Assembly: GCA_007122455.1 (NCBI GenBank)
Contig: SKTU01000005.1
Coordinates: forward strand, 24,182-88,181
DNA: 64,000 nucleotides
Reading direction: 5' to 3'
DNA from: Haloarculaceae archaeon
GTDB lineage: Archaea > Halobacteriota > Halobacteria > Halobacteriales > Haloarculaceae
Shown in pieces: positions 1-10,595 of this stretch. The position numbers and the translations under genes are program-made. Numbering within the stretch: the first letter of the stretch is position 1; every line of letters begins with the position of its first letter. The notes beneath the pieces were generated by a model that did not search any database, was not told the origin of the DNA, and saw nothing but the letters and a program-made list of their open reading frames with translations.

Positions 1-1
1 C

Positions 2-1606
2 GGAAACGGTACCGACGACGATACAGCGCCGACCGAGGACGAGCTGGGGGGCTCGATCGAGGCCGGTTGGCTCATGGACCAGATCCAGAACCTCGACCCA
101 CACTTCGTCAATCGCGGCGAGCAGATGGCCATTCACCACAACATCCACGCCGCGCTCGTACGGCTCGACGCCGAGGGCAACATCGTCGGTGAACTGGCCG
201 AGGACTGGGAACTTCTGGACGACACCACCTACCAGTTCGATCTCCACGAGGGTGTGACGTTCCACAACGGCGACCCACTCGACGCCGAGGCCGTTCAGTG
301 GTCGATGAACCGGCTCCGAGATACCGAGGAGTCGCCGCACTTCGGCAAGGTCGAATCGATAACGAACATCGACACACCGGACGAAACCACGGTCGTCATC
401 GAGCTCGAGGAGCCACTCTCGCCGTTCCTCGCGTTCATGACTAACGCACCCGGCCGCGCCGGGACGATCGTCAATCGGACGGCCCTCGAAGAGATGGGCG
501 ACGACGACTACAACTTCATGCCCGTCGGCGCAGGGCCGTTCGAACTCGTCGACCGGACGCCCGGCGAGTCGCTGACTCTCGAAGCCTACGACGACTACTT
601 CGAGACCGACGAAGAGGGCAATCAGCTTCCCTACCTCGACGAGATCGAGATCAATCTGATTCCCGAATCTTCGACCATCTGGTCGGCCTTCGAGACGCAG
701 GAGATCGAATTTGCCCAGGCACTGCCCGCCGAGCAGGCCAACCAGGCCGAGGGACGCCCCGACATCCAGGTCGAGGGGACCGACCAGGGCTACCGCGCGG
801 TGTCGTTCCTCGCCAAGGATCCCCAGGAAGAGCCCGAGTGGGCGGTCGTTGCCGGGAACCCAGACAGCGTCGACGAGGTAACCGACGCCTGGGAGGGCGA
901 AGAGATCCCGACCGCTGACCCCCGCGTCCGCCGTGCGCTCTCGAAGGCTATCGATCGCGAGGAACTCGTCGAGCGTGCCCTGATGGGTTGGGGTATTCCC
1001 GCCCACTCGCTGTGGCAACCCTCCGTCGCGATGGCCTACGAGGAGGAGCCGGATCCGGGCCAGTATTACGACCCCGAGGCTGCCCGAGAACTGCTCGACG
1101 AGGCGGGCTACACCGGCGATCCGCGCTTCGAAGTGGAGATGTTGACCCGCCCCGGAAACGACGAGCGAGTCTGTACGGTCATCCAGGACATGTGGGCCGA
1201 CGTCGGCGTCGAAATAACGCTCAACGTCCAGCAACCCGCGGGCTACTGGGACACCTTCTACAACTACGAGTCGATGGTCGCGCTCACGTCCTCGGCGACG
1301 ATGATCGATCCCTGGATGGCGTGGTTCCGCCAGCTTACGACCCCAACCGGCGAGGGGAACATGGGGGTCTGGCAGAAGGGTCTGTGGTCCAACGAGGAGT
1401 TCGACGAACTGCTCCTGGAGTCGCGGGCGACGCCCGACCCCGACGAGCGGATGGAGGTCGTCCGCGAGGCCGAGGAGATCTTCATGGAGGAAGCTCCCTA
1501 CGCGATGACGCACTTCCCCCTACGGCCGGTCGGATCCCACGAGGATCTCTCGGGCGTCCAACTGCCGGTCGGCCTCACGAACTTCCACTACGCACGTCTC
1601 GAGTAA
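2..1606 (+). CDS. ABC transporter substrate-binding protein, dipeptide/oligopeptide type (5' end outside window)
   Basis: Extracellular solute-binding protein of the SBP_bac_5 family, which captures peptides or similar solutes for the permease encoded next. The reading frame is open to the left edge (from base 2), so signal peptide, lipobox and true start are not visible; 534 residues remain, close to the mature size for this family. Family hallmarks are present: an N-terminal lobe with repeated 'TFHNGDPLDAEAVQWSMNR'-like sequence and a C-terminal lobe with 'RRALSKAIDREELV'. It is the first visible gene of a five-gene cluster with 22 bases before the permease gene. The substrate cannot be told from sequence; peptide, nickel and some sugar transporters share this architecture. 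Confidence 0.93.
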   Translation, partial: GNGTDDDTAPTEDELGGSIEAGWLMDQIQNLDPHFVNRGEQMAIHHNIHAALVRLDAEGNIVGELAEDWELLDDTTYQFDLHEGVTFHNGDPLDAEAVQWSMNRLRDTEESPHFGKVESITNIDTPDETTVVIELEEPLSPFLAFMTNAPGRAGTIVNRTALEEMGDDDYNFMPVGAGPFELVDRTPGESLTLEAYDDYFETDEEGNQLPYLDEIEINLIPESSTIWSAFETQEIEFAQALPAEQANQAEGRPDIQVEGTDQGYRAVSFLAKDPQEEPEWAVVAGNPDSVDEVTDAWEGEEIPTADPRVRRALSKAIDREELVERALMGWGIPAHSLWQPSVAMAYEEEPDPGQYYDPEAARELLDEAGYTGDPRFEVEMLTRPGNDERVCTVIQDMWADVGVEITLNVQQPAGYWDTFYNYESMVALTSSATMIDPWMAWFRQLTTPTGEGNMGVWQKGLWSNEEFDELLLESRATPDPDERMEVVREAEEIFMEEAPYAMTHFPLRPVGSHEDLSGVQLPVGLTNFHYARLE

Positions 1607-1628
1607 CACGATCATCTAGAGATTTCGA

Positions 1629-2588
1629 ATGAGACGGTATATTGCGAAACGGCTGCTACATTCACTCGTCGTCGTCTGGATCGTCGCCACCGTCGTCTTC
1701 GCCGTCGTTCGGGCTATCCCAGGCGACCCCGTCCAGCTCATGCTCGGCGGGGACGCCACCCAGGAGGCCCGTGAACAGCTTCGAACTCAGCTTGGCCTCG
1801 ACGAACCGATCTACGTCCAGTACGCCCGCTGGATGGGCCGACTCGCCCAGGGCGATCTCGGTGAATCCCTCTCTACCGGCGTACCGGTACTCGAACTGCT
1901 GATCCAGGTCGGCCAACCGACCGTCAGCATTGGGCTGCTCGGTATGCTCATCGCACTGTCGATCGCCATTCCGGCCGGCCTGATCAGCGCACTCCATCAG
2001 TACGAGTGGGACGATTACGTCGCGACGTTCATCGCCTTCCTCGGGATCAGTATGCCCGGCTTCTGGGTCGGCATCCTGCTGATCGTCTTCATCTCACAGC
2101 GCTTCGAATTCCTCCCGGCCTTCGGCTACGTCGGTCCGGGAGAAGGAATCCGAGCCTGGTTCAGCCACATCATCCTCCCAGCGATCGCCGTCGGCGTCCC
2201 CTACGGCGGCATTATCATGCGGATGATGCGCTCGTCGATGCTAGAGGTGATGAACGAGGACTACATGCGAACCGCCCGCGCGAAGGGTCTCTCACCGCAA
2301 CTTATCGTGATGAAACACGCCTTCCAGAACGCCCTGATTCCGGTCGTAACGATCGCTGGTATCCTGCTCGGAACGCTTCTGGGCGGGGTCGTCGCCGTCG
2401 AGATCGTCTTCGGTATCCAGGGCCTCGGACGGCTACTCATTAACTCGGTCCACCAGCGGGATTTCCCGGTCGTCCAGGGAAGCATCGTCATCATCGCGGT
2501 GATCTTCGTATTGACGAACCTGCTCGTGGACCTGCTGTATACGGTCCTCAATCCCAAGATCAAGTACGGCGACGGGGGTGAATCCTGA
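1629..2588 (+). CDS. ABC transporter permease, DppB-type
   Basis: Inner-membrane permease subunit 1 of the peptide-type importer, 319 aa. The N-terminal helix is followed by the family motif 'RAIPGDPVQ'. About six membrane segments are evident, and the cytoplasmic EAA loop that contacts the ATPases is readable at about residues 216-238 ('RTARAKGLSPQLIVMKHAF'). The stop codon overlaps the start of the next permease by one base, indicating translational coupling within the operon. Length and motif order match DppB/OppB/NikB; the substrate is not determined. Confidence 0.94.
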   Translation: MRRYIAKRLLHSLVVVWIVATVVFAVVRAIPGDPVQLMLGGDATQEAREQLRTQLGLDEPIYVQYARWMGRLAQGDLGESLSTGVPVLELLIQVGQPTVSIGLLGMLIALSIAIPAGLISALHQYEWDDYVATFIAFLGISMPGFWVGILLIVFISQRFEFLPAFGYVGPGEGIRAWFSHIILPAIAVGVPYGGIIMRMMRSSMLEVMNEDYMRTARAKGLSPQLIVMKHAFQNALIPVVTIAGILLGTLLGGVVAVEIVFGIQGLGRLLINSVHQRDFPVVQGSIVIIAVIFVLTNLLVDLLYTVLNPKIKYGDGGES

Positions 2589-3501
2589 TGGGAATCCTCG
2601 CGAACGTCTTCGCGCGGTTCGTCGACACCGACAAGGCACGGGTGTTCGGCATTCGGACGGACATGCTCGAGCGCCTGGGACTCGTCTTGGGCCGGGACCG
2701 CAAGGCCCAACTCGGAGTCGCTATCGTCGGCATCGTCGGCTTCATGGCCGCCTTTGCCCCGATCCTCGCGCCGCACGATCCGATGGGCCAGGATTTCCCC
2801 GTCCTGCTCGAACCGCAGTTCGTCGGAGCGGGCGCCCTCGGGACCGACTCCTACGGTCGGGACATGCTCTCGCGGCTCATCTACGGCGCTCGAATCAGCC
2901 TGCTCGTCGGGATCGGCGCGGTCGCCGTCGGTGCCATCATCGGGATGGTCATCGGACTGGTCGCCGGCTTCTTCGGTGGGCTCGTCGACGATGTCCTCAT
3001 GCGTATGATCGACATTTTCTGGGCGTTTCCCTACTTGCTCGTGGCGATCATGCTCGTGGCCATCTTCGGTCAGGGGCTCTGGAACGTCATCATCGCGCTC
3101 GGATTCGCCTACATCGACGACTTCGCCAGGATCATCCGCGGCGAGGTACTCGCGTTGCGCGAAGAAGAGTTCACCCTCGCCGCACGGAGCATCGGCCTCA
3201 CGAGCCGCGAGATCATGGTCGGGGAGATCTTCCCGAACACGATCGCCCCGCTGCTCGTGATGTACACTGTCTTGGTCGCCCGCGCGATGATCGCCGAGGC
3301 GACGTTGTCGTTCCTCGGGCTCGGCGTCAGACCGTCGACACCGACCTGGGGTTCGCTGCTCGGCCAGGGCCGCGGCTTCGTGACCGAGGCGTGGTGGATC
3401 GGAATCCTTCCGGGCTTGATGATCGTAATCACCGTGTTCGGAATCAACCTCTTTGGAGATGCACTACGAGACGCGTTCGACGTACGGAGGAGTGAAGGCG
3501 G

Positions 3502-3505
<4 letters not shown>
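2588..3505 (+). CDS. ABC transporter permease, DppC-type
   Basis: Second permease subunit, 305 aa, pairing with the DppB-type subunit to form the membrane channel. The typical features are a soluble N-terminal extension, a first membrane helix near residue 45, the 'GTDSYGRDMLSRLIYGAR' segment at about 92-110 that is diagnostic of DppC/OppC, and an EAA loop 'EFTLAARSIGLTSREIM' near residues 193-209. The 3' end overlaps the first ATPase gene by four bases (ATGA). Confidence 0.94.
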
Positions 3506-4589
<1,084 letters not shown>

Positions 4590-4593
<4 letters not shown>

Positions 4594-5747
4594 ATTCGCT
4601 CGAAAGCGAAATCGAGCCGGAAACGGGAACGGAAACAGAAACGGCTGCAGAACCGCTGTTGAAGGCCACGGATCTCCAGAAATATTTCGAGACCGAAACC
4701 GGCCTGACCGAGCGTATACTCGGCAACCAGCAGTACGTCAAGGCCGTCGATGGAGTCGATCTCAGCATCGACCGTCAGGAAACCGTCGGCGTCGTCGGCG
4801 AGAGTGGCTGTGGCAAAACCACTCTCGGTCGAACGCTATCGAAGCTCTACGAACCGACCGGTGGGACGATCGAGTTCGACGGCGAGGACATCACCGACCT
4901 CTCCTCGAAGGAACTCCGGGAACTCCGAAGTCGCATCCAGGTGATCTTTCAGGATCCGCTTTCCTCGCTCAATCCGCGGAAGACCGTCGGCGAAATCCTC
5001 GGGAAACCCCTGGAGATTCACGACATCGCGACGGGCGAGGCGAAACGGGAACGGGTCGCGGAGCTCCTCGAGGAGGTTGGTCTCCAGCCGAGCCACGCTA
5101 GCCGCTATCCACACGAGTTCAGCGGCGGGCAACGTCAACGGATCGGCATCGCGCGAGCAATCAGCATTGAACCCGATCTGATCATCGCGGATGAGCCGGT
5201 GAGCGCACTGGACGTCTCCGTGCAGGCTCAGATCATCAACATGATGAAGCGCCTCCAGCGGAAGTACGACCTCTCGTACGTTTTTATCGCCCACGACCTC
5301 AGCGTCGTCAAACACATCAGCGACCGGGTGATGGTGATGTATCTCGGCAACATCGTCGAGCAGGGTCCGAAGGACGCGATCTTCAACAACCCACAGCATC
5401 CGTACACCAGGGCGTTGCTCTCGTCGATTCCGACAATCGACGAGACGCCCGAGAAGCGCCGGACTGCGCTCCAGGGGACGCCACCCAGTCCTATCGATCC
5501 GCCGTCGGGCTGTCCATTCAGCACGCGATGCCCCGAGTACATCGGCCCGGAGTGTAGCGACGAGCATCCGGAGCTGGAAACCGTCGCGGACAAGCCCGGT
5601 TCCATCGACGCGCCCGAAGACGTTCCGACGATCCTCGAAGAGTACGAGAGTCCCGAATCACACCACGCAGCGTGTCACTGGCTCGAACGGTCGGGCGACG
5701 AACGGTGGAGCCACGAGGCGCCGGCCATCGGCGAACGCGGCGAGTAG
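4590..5747 (+). CDS. ABC transporter ATP-binding protein, DppF/OppF-type
   Basis: Second ATPase subunit, 385 aa, last gene of the transporter operon. The N-terminus has an acidic Thr/Glu-rich stretch, then Walker A 'GESGCGKTT', signature 'FSGGQRQRI' and Walker B 'LIIADEPVSALD'. The C-terminal oligo_HPY extension carries 'PPSGCPFSTRC' and more cysteines. The start overlaps the preceding gene by four bases. A long insert between the first beta-strands ('TERILGNQQYVKAVDG') is typical of OppF. The operon ends here; a weak dyad follows at 5761-5775. Confidence 0.94.
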
Positions 5748-5760
5748 TCGGCTGATTCCT

Positions 5761-5775
5761 TCGATTCGGAATCGA
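5761..5775. repeat. Inverted repeat downstream of the peptide transporter operon
   Basis: TCGATTC and GAATCGA flank a single G, giving a 7-bp dyad 14 bases after the last stop codon. No T-tract follows directly, so a role as terminator is only a guess. Confidence 0.3.
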
Positions 5776-5982
5776 TCGGCGGCGACTGGATTCCGTCCTT
5801 CGAAAGTGTGACGTGCTGAATACGCACTCTCTACTCGGTAAAACCGCATAACCGATCACGCTCTGTGGATTTCAACAGGACCCCTGCAGAAGTTCTCGGT
5901 AGATATCGCCAAAGATTGGCTCACGGAATAGTCGTGTGCTTCGGGCTCCGTGGGAGCGGTCTCGAGAAGCTACGTCGCGAAA

Positions 5983-5992
5983 AAGATTTATC
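5983..5992 (+). promoter_or_regulatory. TATA-like box for the lipoprotein gene at 6015
   Basis: 'GATTTATC' is centred about 27 bases before the GTG at 6015, the spacing expected when a haloarchaeal transcript starts at its start codon. This supports 6015 as start in preference to an in-frame ATG at 5865. Confidence 0.5.
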
Positions 5993-6014
5993 GGACTCCA
6001 CGCTACTCACTACC

Positions 6015-6638
6015 GTGCCAGCCCTCCACGCCACCCGTCGGCACCTACTCAGTGGCATCGCCGCGGGAATGGTAGCCCCCCTCGCAGGTTGTGCCGCGGG
6101 GGAGGCCGACGACGTCGACGTCCGAGACGAGATCCGGGACCCCGGCTCCGAACTCCCTGACGGAGCGACGACAGATATCGAGATCCGGTCGCTCCGCGCC
6201 CCGGATGAAGAGCCGTTCGTCCGCGTGGCAGACGAGGACGAACCAGAGGAGGAAGGGCCATCCCGACACCGGGCACAGGCGTTCGTCCTCGACGACGGCG
6301 ACGCCGCAGCCCTCCGGATCGACGGCGACCACGACGCCGCCGAGGAAATCCTGAGATTCGTCGAGGCGACCGACTTCGAGAGCGCCTCCGTCGTCGTCCA
6401 CCAGCGCGGCATCGAGGCGTGTTACGAGCGCCGCGTCGAGTACGTCGAACTCGAACCGGATCGGTACCGCGTCCAGTTCTGCCGGCAGTTGAAGGATGCG
6501 ACGGAACACTGCGAGGCCGACGCGACCGAGATCGAGGCGGTCTTTCTCAGAGTCCCCCAGCCCTACGACGAGGAACCGTCTCGACGCGGGAGCGGCGAGC
6601 GCTCCGCGTGTCGCCACTACGGCGAGGAGAGCGCATGA
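6015..6638 (+). CDS. Tat-type lipoprotein of unknown function
   Basis: 207 aa from a GTG start chosen because a TATA-like box lies 27 bases upstream and the next residues form a twin-arginine lipoprotein signal: 'TRRHLLSG', a hydrophobic stretch, and the lipobox 'LAGC'. The mature part is very acidic (haloadapted) and contains a segment around residues 60-130 that resembles no family I can name, followed by four to five cysteines and histidines near the C-terminus ('CYERR', 'FCRQLKDATEHCEA', 'SACRHYGEE'). The stop overlaps the start of the next lipoprotein gene (ATGA), so the two are probably co-translated and may act together on the outer membrane face. Confidence 0.75.
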   Translation: MPALHATRRHLLSGIAAGMVAPLAGCAAGEADDVDVRDEIRDPGSELPDGATTDIEIRSLRAPDEEPFVRVADEDEPEEEGPSRHRAQAFVLDDGDAAALRIDGDHDAAEEILRFVEATDFESASVVVHQRGIEACYERRVEYVELEPDRYRVQFCRQLKDATEHCEADATEIEAVFLRVPQPYDEEPSRRGSGERSACRHYGEESA

Positions 6639-7939
6639 GGGGGGAGAGTCGCAGGAACGTCCTGGCCGGACTGGGCGCCGCGACGATCGCAGTCACCGCC
6701 GGCTGTAGCGTTTTCGATCGGAGCGGCGAGGCGGAGCCGCCGCGGCTCGATACCGACGAAATCGAACGGATCGTTCGCGATCCGGTACCCGAGACGGAGC
6801 GTCCGGCGCCGCTCCAGCCCGACGAGGCGTCGATCGAGGCCGGCCTCGAGAGGTGTGCGGAGCTGATCGACGCCGTTCCGGCCACGATCACGACCGAGGA
6901 GATCCCGAACGGCGTCGTTCGCGAGGAGGTCGGATCCGCGAGAGAGAGCGCACTCGACGGCCGAGAGGCGGTCGAGGACGCACCGGATCGGTTTCGTTCC
7001 CTCGTGGCGCTCCGGAACGCGAGAGCGGACGCCCGCGAGGCGTCAGTCGCCTACCGGGCCGTCGGGACGGATCTCCACACGGAGATAGAGGCCGAGCGGC
7101 TCGCGGCCCGGGGCGACGTCGGTGCCCGCCTGGCGCGGACGAGCTACGCGGGCGACGAGCGCGACCGAACGCTGCTCGTCGCCTACCGGATCGAGGAGCT
7201 CCTCGTCGACGCCCGACGACGGATGAACTGGGGATCCCGACCGCCAGATCCGGGAGCGCTGGACGTCGGCGAACTCGCCGGCGACGTCGAGTACGCGGCG
7301 GCGACGCTGGACGCGGTCGACGCGCTCGCGGATCGCCACGCGTCCGTCGCCGAGGAGGCGGTCGACTTCACCGCTACGCTCGAGAGCGCGCTCGAATCGT
7401 CGCTCCGGGCGGTGAGCCGCGCCGATCCGCCCTCACGGGAGAGCACCGTCGAGGACGTACTCGGCCGGGAACCGGACCGACGTGACGTCCGAGAGCTGGC
7501 TCACGAGGCGATCGCGCCGGTCCGTCGGTGGCAGCAGACGCTCTCGACGGAGCTGTCGGAGGGGCGACTCGCCACCGGGATCAGCCGGGCGATCGAAGTT
7601 GAACGGGACGTCAGGGCGCTCGAAGCGGTCGTCGATCGGATCGACGGCAGTCTCCCGGAACCGGACGGTTCCGAGCCGATAAGATCCGAACGAACGGCGA
7701 TCGTCGACGCCGCCGAGGCGGCTCCGATATCCCCCGACGACCGGTCGCTCGCCGGCGACCTGACCGCCCGAGCGCTCGAACGGCTGGCGTGGATCGACCG
7801 GTCGCTCGCCGGCTACGTCGAGCGCGGCAACGACGCCCGACTCGCGCGGGAGTACGCCCAGTACGTCCACCTTCGGGCACAGCTGGAGGCGCTTCCGCAG
7901 GCAGTCGAAGCCGTCCTCGCTCGACTCGACACTCGATAG
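6635..7939 (+). CDS. Predicted lipoprotein, mostly alpha-helical, unknown function
   Basis: 434 aa starting at an ATG that overlaps the previous stop. Residues 1-25 form a lipoprotein signal with 'SRRNVLAGLGAATIAVTAGC' (twin Arg, lipobox TAGC). The rest is Glu/Asp/Arg/Ala-rich and predicted to be helical with heptad-like spacing; I recognise no catalytic motif. The frame also stays open upstream of 6635, but the signal peptide and the overlap favour this start. Pairing with the preceding lipoprotein is the only functional hint. Confidence 0.75.
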   Translation: MRGESRRNVLAGLGAATIAVTAGCSVFDRSGEAEPPRLDTDEIERIVRDPVPETERPAPLQPDEASIEAGLERCAELIDAVPATITTEEIPNGVVREEVGSARESALDGREAVEDAPDRFRSLVALRNARADAREASVAYRAVGTDLHTEIEAERLAARGDVGARLARTSYAGDERDRTLLVAYRIEELLVDARRRMNWGSRPPDPGALDVGELAGDVEYAAATLDAVDALADRHASVAEEAVDFTATLESALESSLRAVSRADPPSRESTVEDVLGREPDRRDVRELAHEAIAPVRRWQQTLSTELSEGRLATGISRAIEVERDVRALEAVVDRIDGSLPEPDGSEPIRSERTAIVDAAEAAPISPDDRSLAGDLTARALERLAWIDRSLAGYVERGNDARLAREYAQYVHLRAQLEALPQAVEAVLARLDTR

Positions 7940-8038
7940 CCGGGCGGGGCCGCCGACATCGACACGGCGTCGGTCGACGGCTCACAGTCCCGACGGCTCG
8001 GGAACAGCGATATCGGGCTCCGGTCCGTATCCGAGGGC

Positions 8039-8656
8039 ATGGGACGACCTGCCGACGCCTACAACGCGTTTCGGAGACGGATCTTTCCGGCGTTTCACGG
8101 GATACTGGACGTGCTGATCGGTGGATACGCGCTGAGCGACACGCCTCCCGAGGAGTACGTCGGAACGCTCCGCTGTTCCGAGCCCGAGGTCGAAGCGATG
8201 CTCTCCTCGGTCGGCTTCACTCGGAACGTCGTGGCCTCGCTGAAGGTTCGCGTCGACGGGAACGTCTCCGACGGATCGTGGGTCTACCGCGAGTCGCTCC
8301 TCGCCGACCACCAGCTGCACGCCATCCTCCACCGGACGGAGGACGGGGTCGAGACGTACGCTCACTGGGAGTATTCGTCGATCCGGCACCCGTACCGTCA
8401 CTATCTCGCACGGGAGTACGACGCCGAGAAAGGCGTCCGGCTCATGCGATCGGTGTTAGAAGGGGCCACGGAGAGTCACGGGATCGCCTGGACGACCGTT
8501 CCCCGACACCAGCGACACACCTGGTACATCGATCTCCTGCGGACGGTATCGGACGGGGTCGCCCTCAGAGTCGTCGGCGTGCGCGACCGGTTTACGGGGG
8601 GACTGACCGAGGAGAGTCCGGGGATCGTCCAGCGGGCGAAGTCGGCGCTGCGCTGA
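8039..8656 (+). CDS. Conserved-looking haloarchaeal protein of unknown function
   Basis: 205 aa, no signal peptide, no clear membrane segment. It contains many aromatic and histidine residues (for example 'ADHQLHAILHRTEDG', 'YAHWEYSSIRHPYRHYLA'), unusual compared with its acidic neighbours, and ends in a basic segment. A weak TATA-like 'GATATCGG' lies about 27 bases before the ATG. I cannot name a family. It stands alone between the lipoprotein pair and the DUF373 gene. Confidence 0.65.
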   Translation: MGRPADAYNAFRRRIFPAFHGILDVLIGGYALSDTPPEEYVGTLRCSEPEVEAMLSSVGFTRNVVASLKVRVDGNVSDGSWVYRESLLADHQLHAILHRTEDGVETYAHWEYSSIRHPYRHYLAREYDAEKGVRLMRSVLEGATESHGIAWTTVPRHQRHTWYIDLLRTVSDGVALRVVGVRDRFTGGLTEESPGIVQRAKSALR

Positions 8657-8747
8657 GTCGACGCGTTGGACTGGGTCGGTCCTCGCTCGAACCGAAAACG
8701 GGGAGAAGGGACTTAACGTCCGACGGCAAACCCCATCCTGTCAAGCG

Positions 8748-9827
8748 ATGCTCCTGATACTCTGTGTCGACCTCGACGACGACCTCGGCCGCAAAACCGG
8801 CTTCGAGACGCCGGTTATCGGCCGCGAGAGCGTCGAGGCCGCCGCGGTCGCGCTCGCGACCGCGGATCCGGAGGATTCGGACGTCAACGTCTGCTTTCAG
8901 GGGATCCACCTCTACGACACGATCGACGACGAATCTGTCGAGGTCGCCGTCGTCACCGGCACCGCAGCCGCCGACGTCTCCGCGAACCGAAAGGTCGGCG
9001 AGGAGGTCGACACCGTCCTCGCGTCGCTGTCGACCGGCGAGGACGTCCGTGCCCTGGTCGTCACTGACGGGGCACAGGACGAATCCGTGCTTCCGGTCAT
9101 CCGCTCACGCGTCCCGATCGACGGCGTTCGCAGGGTCGTCGTCAGGCAGGCACAGGACCTCGAGTCGATGTACTACACGTTCAAGCAGGTGCTCGCCGAC
9201 CCGGAAACCCGCGGAACGATCCTCGTCCCGCTCGGGATTCTCCTCCTCATCTATCCGGTGGCGATCCTCGCCGAGCGGATCGGACTCCCGGGATCGGCGC
9301 TCGGATTCCTCTCGGGACTGCTCGGACTGTACGTGCTCTTTCGGGGACTCGGGTTGGAACGGGCGGTCGACGACGTGGCCGAGCGGCTCCGCGTCGGGCT
9401 CTTCGGTGGCCGGGTCCAGATCATCACCACGGTCGTCGCCGCGGCGCTCGTCGTCGTCGGCGGGGCGAGCGGGATCGAGACCGTCGGCGAACTGCTCGAT
9501 CCGTCGCCTGTAGAGAGCGCCGCGGCGTTCACCTACGGCGCGGTCCAGTGGGCGGCCGCCGCGGGCACTGTCGCCGCACTGGGTCGAATCACCGACGCCT
9601 ACCTCGAGGGGAGCTTCAGGTGGCGGTATCTCAACGCGCCCTTTTACGTGCTCGCGATCGCCGTCGTCCTCCACGGCGTGAGCGCCTTCTTCCTCTCGCT
9701 GCCGTTCGCGACGCTGTCGTATCTCGCCGCGACGCTCACGGCCGGGACGCTGCTCGGGCTCGCGAGTACGCTCGCGTTTGCGGTTGCGGAACAGCGAAGC
9801 GCGGAGCAGTCGGGAACGGCGGCCTAA
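8748..9827 (+). CDS. DUF373 family integral membrane protein
   Basis: 359 aa. The N-terminal soluble domain (1-145) opens with the family's typical 'LCVDLDDDLGRKTG' and contains 'ESVEAAAVALATADPEDSD', as in archaeal DUF373 proteins. Residues of about 150-355 contain several hydrophobic membrane segments. The function of the family is unknown. A TATA-like box 'GACTTAACG' lies 35 bases before the ATG. Its stop codon overlaps the stop of the convergent beta-propeller gene by three bases. Confidence 0.85.
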   Translation: MLLILCVDLDDDLGRKTGFETPVIGRESVEAAAVALATADPEDSDVNVCFQGIHLYDTIDDESVEVAVVTGTAAADVSANRKVGEEVDTVLASLSTGEDVRALVVTDGAQDESVLPVIRSRVPIDGVRRVVVRQAQDLESMYYTFKQVLADPETRGTILVPLGILLLIYPVAILAERIGLPGSALGFLSGLLGLYVLFRGLGLERAVDDVAERLRVGLFGGRVQIITTVVAAALVVVGGASGIETVGELLDPSPVESAAAFTYGAVQWAAAAGTVAALGRITDAYLEGSFRWRYLNAPFYVLAIAVVLHGVSAFFLSLPFATLSYLAATLTAGTLLGLASTLAFAVAEQRSAEQSGTAA

Positions 9828-10570
9828 CCGACGACGAGCGCCCGGGCGCCGGAGACGCCGAGGGACCGACTCCGCCACCCGTCGCCGGCGTCGACGAGAA
9901 CGGTTCCCGTCGCGGTGATCGCGTACGTCGCCGGCCCGTGAGCGACGTCGACGATCGGCTCCTCGATCGGACGCTCCAGTTCCGTCCACGAACCGTCGCG
10001 GTGTTCGTAGAGCGATCCGTCGACGACGGCGTGTTCGCGCGTTCCGTCGCTCGCGACCGCCGTGGCCCGTCCCTCCAGTTCGATCATCCATCCATTGCCG
10101 AGTCGGTATACTCCGGAGCCGGTCGCGGCGAGCGGACCCGCGGCGGCGACGTCGTACGCGTCCTCGAGGCCGGCGTGACGTCCGTCGAACCGGTAGACGC
10201 CACCGGACGCAGCGACGAGTCCCCCGTCGATCGCCCGGACGTCGTCTATTTCGGCGAGCGACGTCCACGTATCCACGTACTCGGCGAGCCGTCCGTCCCC
10301 GGCCGCGAGGAGATTGCCGTCGAAAGCGACCGCGTCGGCGGCGCCGAATCCGGTCGGACCGTCGTTCACCAGAACGTCCTCGTCGGTGGCGACGGCGAGC
10401 CGGGCGGTATCGACAGCGACGTCGCGTATCGGGCCACGCCGCAGCAGCGAGAACTCCCCGACGATGTCGTCGGAGACCTCGACGTGGACGAGTCCGGTGT
10501 CGGAGGCGACGAGGAGTGTCGTCGCTCCGGACCGGGCGTCGAAGACGCGCTTCTCGTCGATATCGGTCAT
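9824..10570 (-). CDS. Haloarchaeal beta-propeller-like protein (HVO_0234 type)
   Basis: 248 aa starting at 'MTDIDEKRVFDARSG'. The protein is built of repeated short strands of the form 'TLLVASDTGLVHVEVSDD', 'RLAVATDEDVLVNDG', 'LVAASGGVYRFDG', 'PLAATGSGVYRLGNG', 'TYAITATGTVLVDAGDGW', i.e. about six blade-like repeats, suggesting a small beta-propeller with no membrane anchor. It lies 25 bases downstream of the HTH regulator on the same strand, so the two may be co-transcribed. The biochemical role is unknown. A longer frame extends upstream, but only into the regulator in another frame. Confidence 0.75.
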   Translation of the reverse strand: MTDIDEKRVFDARSGATTLLVASDTGLVHVEVSDDIVGEFSLLRRGPIRDVAVDTARLAVATDEDVLVNDGPTGFGAADAVAFDGNLLAAGDGRLAEYVDTWTSLAEIDDVRAIDGGLVAASGGVYRFDGRHAGLEDAYDVAAAGPLAATGSGVYRLGNGWMIELEGRATAVASDGTREHAVVDGSLYEHRDGSWTELERPIEEPIVDVAHGPATYAITATGTVLVDAGDGWRSRSLGVSGARALVVG

Positions 10571-10595
10571 GTGTGAGCGTGGGATCTCCGCAGCG

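Noticed and set aside
5865-6014. Upstream in-frame extension of the lipoprotein gene at 6015
   Set aside because: It would bury the twin-arginine lipoprotein signal inside the protein, and a TATA box lies within it.
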